DNA from: Amorphochlora amoebiformis
Lineage: Eukaryota > Cercozoa > Chlorarachniophyceae
DNA length: 64,000 nucleotides
NCBI GenBank assembly: GCA_054601695.1
Contig: BAAHQB010000111.1
Coordinates: 434,001 to 498,000 of the forward strand
Direction of reading: 5' to 3'
This document shows, in pieces, positions 34,144 through 64,000 of the stretch. Each line of letters opens with the position of its first letter. Within the stretch, counting starts at the first letter, position 1. The notes beneath the pieces are model-generated. The model did not search any database, had not been told where the DNA came from, and worked only from the letters and a program-made list of their open reading frames with translations. Position numbers and translations under genes: made by a program.

Positions 34144-34864
34144 ACAATATGAATAAAATGCGAGTGCGCACATGTTGAGTTTTTTTCGATTTCTTGATAA
34201 GTTAGAAGCACCCTAGCACTAATCCTAACCCCAAGCAGCTAAACCCTAAATAAAATAAAGGTCGGCAAAAAGGGAAACGTTATTCGAACCGAAGAATATG
34301 TTGAGGGGAAATTTGATGGTGAAGGGCCGAAAGTCGAGGTCGCTAAATATAACTGTGCATTAGATACATTGTGTGAATACCACTCTAATTGTAAAATGTA
34401 GGTACGTGCAATAAACATACATAGGAGCAATTATCGTATGCATTCTTTTACATAATGCGTATGTACATACACCTGATTTAAATCAGCTTAATTATGTAGA
34501 CATATACCGAAAGATCTTGTCGTAAAACAACTTTAGCTTCAGCGATCTGCAGTCTGAACACGGCAAGAGAGCAAAAAGAAATACTCACGTCAGGTCAGGA
34601 AAATAAAGCCAGAACTTGTTTAACAATTTCGAACCCCTAAATTCAATTTCCCAACGACTTCTCGAATTCTACCCACTTTGTCTCTCTCCATTACTAACCA
34701 CATTGACTCGATAATCTAAGCTAACTCCCTAGCCTCCATAACCCTGCTGATTTTCTCTATAGTCCTTGGAAATAAAGCCTGAAATCAAACCTTAAGTCCA
34801 ATTAAACCCTGACTTTTTCCTAAACTTAGCGAAATCCCAAATACTAGACGAATATTTAAATGCG

Positions 34865-34898
<34 letters not shown>

Positions 34899-34899
34899 G

Positions 34900-34937
<38 letters not shown>

Positions 34938-35420
34938 CTATATGTAAATATACATTCATTCACGTGCATAACTATGAATAAACATATGATGTATGAATTA
35001 TTACCTTTATGGTCTGGCCCATGGAACACCATGTTGGTGTCGTTTAAGCGATCTGAGTCCGATATTTCCTGCACATATTTGTATCATATAAATTTCTATT
35101 TTAACATGTTTATAACTGAAATATATATATATATATATATCCATATATAAACAGACATCTCTACATATACTTTTATGAACGAAATATATCAAATATATAC
35201 ACATACATATATACATATATATATACATGTATAATATATATATATATATATGTATATATATGCATACATATTAATATATATATATATACATATATATATT
35301 TTTATATATATATACATACATACATATATATGTATATATATAACATATAGACCTATAACACTAAATATATAATACACATACATATCTATGTATTCATGTA
35401 TATATATGCATATATATACA

Positions 35421-35477
<57 letters not shown>

Positions 35478-35718
35478 GTAGATATCTATGTACATATATA
35501 TATTATCATGCAAATATATATATCTACATATACATATATATATGTATATATATATATATATGTAGATATCTATGTACATATATATGTACATATATATATA
35601 TATATATAAATATAAATACATGTAATATTTATATATAAAATTTTTAGTATTCATGAATACATACTACATAATACACACATACAGATACAGACATATATGT
35701 ATATATATATAATATGTG

Positions 35719-35759
<41 letters not shown>

Positions 35760-35805
35760 ATATATGTGTATATGTATATGTATATGTATACACACGTACA
35801 AATAC

Positions 35806-35849
<44 letters not shown>

Positions 35850-36323
35850 CGCACCATTTCTTGCTCCAACTCCCTTGCCTCCTCCGTCCTATTCCACCGG
35901 AAGAACCCACACAAAAAAAATAAGAATCGGCATAAACAAGCCTTACAAACGAAACTTTCGAAATATGTAATAAATCTGCTGACGTTATCGTGTGCGGGTC
36001 GGATTTATGGCTGTCCAGAGAGGAATTGAGGTATGACGGCAGCATGATACCCGTGTTGTTTATGAAAGTTTCGCGGTTAACCAAAAGTGAAAGATTCCTG
36101 GAGAAATGAAGTGGAGTGTCACTAGGGGAGGACAGCGTCACATCGTCGAAAGAACCGCGCTTAACTCTCTGATTGAACAAGAGAATGACATGATAGAGAC
36201 ATATAATATATATATATATATATATATGAAATTTATATATAATTATGTTTATTAATATATTTATACATGCGTATACATATATACATACACATTTACATCT
36301 ATAATATGTACACACATGCACAC

Positions 36324-36371
<48 letters not shown>

Positions 36372-36435
36372 ATATACAAACGTATTCATACAAACACATC
36401 ATATATATATATATATATATATATATTACATATAC

Positions 36436-36518
<83 letters not shown>

Positions 36519-36802
36519 GTATATGTAATATGTGTGTGTAAAAATAATATGTGTATGTATGTGTACATATATGTAAATGTGTATTCTACTGTATTTACGT
36601 ATATGTATATATATATATATATATATTATTTACATATATATATATATATATATGTATACATTTATACACATATACACATGTGTTACATTGTATATAATAA
36701 TTGTATTTTAATATGTAAAGCTATAATATATACATACGTATATATATATATATATATATGTTATATATATTATGTGTACATACAATATTATATATGCACG
36801 TA

Positions 36803-36845
<43 letters not shown>

Positions 36846-36872
36846 TATAATATTATATATTTCATATATATA

Positions 36873-36935
<63 letters not shown>

Positions 36936-37021
36936 ATATTATATATAATATATATATAATATTTCATAAAAAAATTGGTATAATATATATATATATATGA
37001 CATATACAATACATATATATT

Positions 37022-37106
<85 letters not shown>

Positions 37107-37112
37107 TATATA

Positions 37113-37151
<39 letters not shown>

Positions 37152-37232
37152 TATATGCATATATAATATTGTATATATATGTATATATATAAATGATTAA
37201 ATGTACGTATGTTTGTATGTCATATATGTATA

Positions 37233-37266
<34 letters not shown>

Positions 37267-37494
37267 TATATGTATGTATATATATATATGTATCATATGT
37301 ATTGATACATATATTATTGTGCATGAATATACATACACATACATACACAAATGTGTACATATTTTTTATATACATAACATTTTTTTACATGCGTTGTTGT
37401 GGTATTTGTTATATCTATTGATGTATATATTTATACGTGTGAATATATATATATATATATAATATAATATAATATGTATATATATACACACACA

Positions 37495-37534
<40 letters not shown>

Positions 37535-38393
37535 ATATGTATAATGCATAAATTCATGTTTGTGAGTGAACCTTAGCGATCTCGGCCAGATCTCGGCAAA
37601 GAGGGCTCTCTTTCTCAAGCGTTCCGAGCGTGGAATGCGTCACTTGATCCATAGGTGTGAAGGATGACTCTTTTGATCCGTCACCGTTATTGCCAATGAC
37701 AAAGTGCCAGTAAGCGTCGAAGGCGAGCAGGTAAGCAGACAGTATTGCCGCGCGCGGCATCACCATGTAATCGTTGAGAGAATCGAATTGTGATGTGCAA
37801 GAATAGCAGCGACGCGTCGATCGTCGCCAGCATCAGGATCACCAATAGAATAATACGGAGAAATACACAAAAGGAAAAAACACAATTGAAAGGCGGAAGC
37901 AGTCAAATGAAGACGAGTGCATGTTATGTGTGTTGCACCGAGAGTCTTTGGATCAACGAGGAAGGGCGACGGCCGTTCTTCCTCCTTCTTGCTAATCTGT
38001 CGTCACGCATATGAGATAGGACAAGTCAATATTACGTAAACATGAGTGAAAATTGTGACCTGAGACTTCATTCGGGTCTTGTACTTTTTTATCTGCGCAC
38101 GATGTGTGTACTCGCGCTTGTACGACTTTCTCACATCGCCAAATTCATCAAATTTTCGTCCGAGCACCAAGCCAGCAATCCCAGGTCCCCAAGAATTCCG
38201 GTCGCATAAAAGGCACAAGAGAGTCGCAAGAGACACAGAGTGGCAAGCTCGCTGTGCCAGTCTGCCACAGTCTCTGTTACCCTTGGCACTACCTTTGATG
38301 CCATTTACTAGTGTGCATCGGACCATTGGGGGAGTTTTAGGCCAGAAGAACTTTGTTGGTTGGATCTTCCGCCCCGGACCTGCCTGCCGCCAT
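29992..38393 (-). CDS. Unidentified multi-exon protein, about 16 exons
   Basis: I do not recognise the family. Exons in transcript order: about 38393-38060 (internal structure unsettled), 37996-37939, 37669-37572, 36168-35951, 35888-35855, 35068-35005, 34352-34290, 33898-33837, 33763-33677, 33390-33339, 33228-33136, 32318-32053, 31854-31786, 31627-31582, 30747-30686 and 30063-29992 (TGA). Every junction from 37996 onward keeps phase. The visible product is roughly 530-580 residues. Marked segments are [18 protein letters not shown], a basic helix ([18 protein letters not shown]), [32 protein letters not shown] and a short C-terminal tail ending RGLLPPV. The 37572-37996 stretch contains no AG on the - strand between about 37670 and 37942, which supports one intron there. 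The acceptor at 32318 is poor. The start is placed at an ATG at 38393, close to the divergent CSN3 gene. Confidence 0.6.
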
Positions 38394-38675
38394 TATGCTT
38401 TGATTATGGATATCTTACACCTTCATTATCAAGATATATAGTTATTACTATATCTATATCTTTAAAGCTATATGCGAATAACACCGGCAAGATATATACT
38501 ATCCCGCATTAATCCGATTATTTCAGATATTCAGATATGTATACAGGAATATTTCGTAAAGGATATCATATATATTAACACAAGATATAGGCATATCTGC
38601 ACTGGATACATGTCCCGAATCCCAACCAGAAGCCGCTGACACGCACGATCAAGTCGACGAAGCGTCCCCTTCACA
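38394..38675. promoter_or_regulatory. Compact divergent promoter region, unidentified gene and CSN3
   Basis: About 280 bp between two divergent start codons, with GATATC/TATATC-rich but not microsatellite sequence. No exon is visible. It is likely to hold both promoters; no individual element could be assigned. Confidence 0.4.
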
Positions 38676-42583
<3,908 letters not shown>

Positions 42584-42969
42584 TGGATGCTTACGCAACC
42601 GCTATTGATAGCAACGTCTGGTAATGTCATCGCATTCAAGCTATGAATATGCACTGAAGTGCGCGCCGTTTCAACGGCACAACTACAGTGTGTACAAGAT
42701 CATGGTAGATCTAGTAGATTCTGAGGTATGCGACATACCTGCAGTGGCGTGTGACAGTCTAGACAATGTATCAATACTTATTTATGTTATGCGCATCATA
42801 TGCATGAAAACAAACCGGACGGCCCAGATGTATGCCTTACCGTGCGCAGGTACGTTTTCGAGTACGTACCTAGACATACGAACATGTAATGCGCAAACGT
42901 CTGTTTACGAAAATCAGAACGGCTCGACGATTCGTTTCAATTATTTGGGTCCCGAGGGTAGATATCCAA

Positions 42970-43008
<39 letters not shown>

Positions 43009-43034
43009 CTAGTATATATATATATATATATATA

Positions 43035-43078
<44 letters not shown>

Positions 43079-44164
43079 CCTTAGCTAATTATAGTTTATC
43101 AGTACTACTGTATGGCAGGTCTAGCAGGTCTTCCAACGCAATTAGGAGGAATGTTCTGGCAAGAATTTACCAATAATCATTGACACAATTCAACTGTTCA
43201 TAAGGACATTGGAACTGCATACTGCATCAATTACTAGACGTACGCTACGACTAGTATTACGGATACTCCGACCTTCCCGCAATACATATAGGTATCATAG
43301 TACTTACGTGCGTTGTTAACATAGAACTACCTGCGCGTATCATGAGCGTCTAGATCTCGAGATATGCGTGCGTACGTAATCATAATGTATCTAGTGCAAT
43401 ACGTATATCTAGATACGTACCTGTGTAGGTATGCGTACCTGCGCATGGTATGTGCATGCGGATCTCGAGATATGCGTGCGTATGTAATCATAATGTATCT
43501 AGCGTCTAGTGTACAACGTATATTTAGATACGTACCTGTGTAGGTATGCGTACCTGCGCATGGTATGTGCATGCGTACTGCGTACACGTACGCTTCTTGT
43601 ACACATTGTAGAAGTTGTATCGAATATACTGCAAAGTCTATGTACCAGCGTATACGTATACGTACGTGTTTCTTGTGCCGATATGCCATCACGATAAGAT
43701 CTGGAGAGCGAACGCACTGCTTTACGTACTACTAGAAGTAGGCACTTATGGCCCACATATAAGTTCTAAAAGTTGGTAAGCTTTCATTTCGAAATTTGAT
43801 CTATATCTAGTATATGCTAGATATGATACATATTAGATGCATGCAGTGGCAGCAGTGCCATGCACCTGTATACACTGGATCTAGTTGATATATCTAGACT
43901 ACGACAAGTAGTATGAGCCCAGTAGATATATCTATTATGCACAACAGTATGTTTTCACAGTTGTATTTATATCAAACCAATTAGGCTTGTAACTAGTGAC
44001 CAATATTAACAAGAGTTAAACGTAGGAATAAAATAGCTGATGAATGCATGCGGCATGGCGAGTTTCGATCATAGTGTAGAAAATATGTACAATGCAGAAC
44101 AGAATAGAACTATTCGAACTTGGCCGACCTACTAGACCTAACTGTACTTGCATGGACCCTCCTT
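42584..44164. other. Convergent spacer, CTAG and ACGTA rich
   Basis: Long spacer between the CSN3 stop and the RME-8-like stop. Except for a (TA)n block at about 42968-43073 it is not microsatellite. Words such as CTAG, GCGTACG and TACGTACCT are frequent, and a tandem duplication lies at 43353-43575. Short frames are open on both strands but none has supporting splice sites or a recognisable product. It could hide a small non-coding gene, which cannot be judged by eye. Confidence 0.55.
43353..43575. repeat. Two-copy tandem repeat, unit about 108-115 bp
   Basis: A unit starting GATCTCGAGATATGCGTGCG and ending CATGGTATGTGCATGCG is present at 43353-43460 and again at 43461-43575, nearly identical apart from a small insertion (GCGTCTAGTGTA). 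The unit is rich in short palindromes such as CTCGAG and TACGTA. Confidence 0.9.
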
Positions 44165-63703
<19,539 letters not shown>

Positions 63704-63844
63704 CTTATAGTCTATATGTGTAGATGTACATCTATTGTGAATATATATATATATATATATACATACATAAAATAAATATGACATATAATATATATTAACA
63801 CATATTTGTACGCACATATACATTTGCGTGTGTATACGTGCACG

Positions 63845-63898
<54 letters not shown>

Positions 63899-63967
63899 AC
63901 ATGCATAAATACTTCTAAGTGTTAATTTACACACATATGCATATGCACTTAGATCTAAATAAATGTA

Positions 63968-64000
<33 letters not shown>
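63704..64000. repeat. TA and CA microsatellite at the right edge
   Basis: This is most likely an intron of the RME-8-like gene upstream of its first visible exon. It holds (TA)n, an (AC)n run near 63842-63866 and no exon that I can recognise. Confidence 0.7.

Noticed and set aside
34263-34403. Protein-like + strand frame ([19 protein letters not shown])
   Set aside because: The opposite strand here carries an exon (34352-34290) that fits the phases on both sides of the unidentified - strand gene; the + frame has no partners.
37790-38014. Hydrophobic frames on both strands that suggest membrane segments (such as [19 protein letters not shown])
   Set aside because: No AG exists on the - strand between about 37670 and 37942, and skipping this stretch joins two exons in phase. 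I therefore treat it as an intron, though with some doubt.
43353-43575. CRISPR-like or phage-like repeat
   Set aside because: Only two adjacent copies of a long unit with no spacers, in a eukaryotic genome with introns.

Overview
This is a nuclear genomic window from an intron-rich unicellular eukaryote, probably a protist; I cannot fix the lineage. Coding DNA lies in short GC-richer islands with GT-AG (some GC-AG) splice sites. Nearly every intron is filled with (TA)n and related microsatellite, so most long reading frames here (YIYIYI proteins) are repeat artefacts. All gene models were built by hand from splice sites, reading-frame phase carried across each junction, and family resemblance recalled from memory. 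No alignment was run.

Six genes alternate in strand. (1) The 3' part of an unidentified + gene, about 338-4685. (2) A - strand TBC-domain RabGAP, 5387 to about 9361. (3) A + strand FAM21/WASHC2 homologue, 9603-29382, 49 exons and about 1,444 residues. (4) An unidentified - strand gene, 29992 to about 38393. (5) A complete + strand COP9 signalosome subunit 3, 38676-42583, 6 exons and 420 residues. (6) A - strand RME-8/DNAJC13-like gene, 44165 to beyond 63703, with 51 exons in the window; its 5' part lies off the right edge. Divergent pairs share short spacers (about 240-280 bp). Convergent pairs are separated by longer, microsatellite-poor, CTAG-rich spacers (4686-5386, 29383-29991, 42584-44164).

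Three of the genes belong to endosomal traffic. FAM21 is the tail subunit of the WASH complex that binds retromer and RME-8, RME-8 is an endosomal recycling scaffold, and TBC proteins inactivate Rab GTPases. CSN3 belongs to the unrelated COP9 signalosome. The shared location may be chance.

Most notable: the RME-8-like gene splices in phase across the places where the J domain and the GYF-like domain should be, so both appear to be missing. The FAM21 gene carries a row of eight small repeated Ala/Lys/Glu exons, several with GC donor sites. Non-coding interest includes inverted and tandem repeats inside introns, telomere-like TTAGGG variants in introns, and a roughly 450 bp pyrimidine-only tract.
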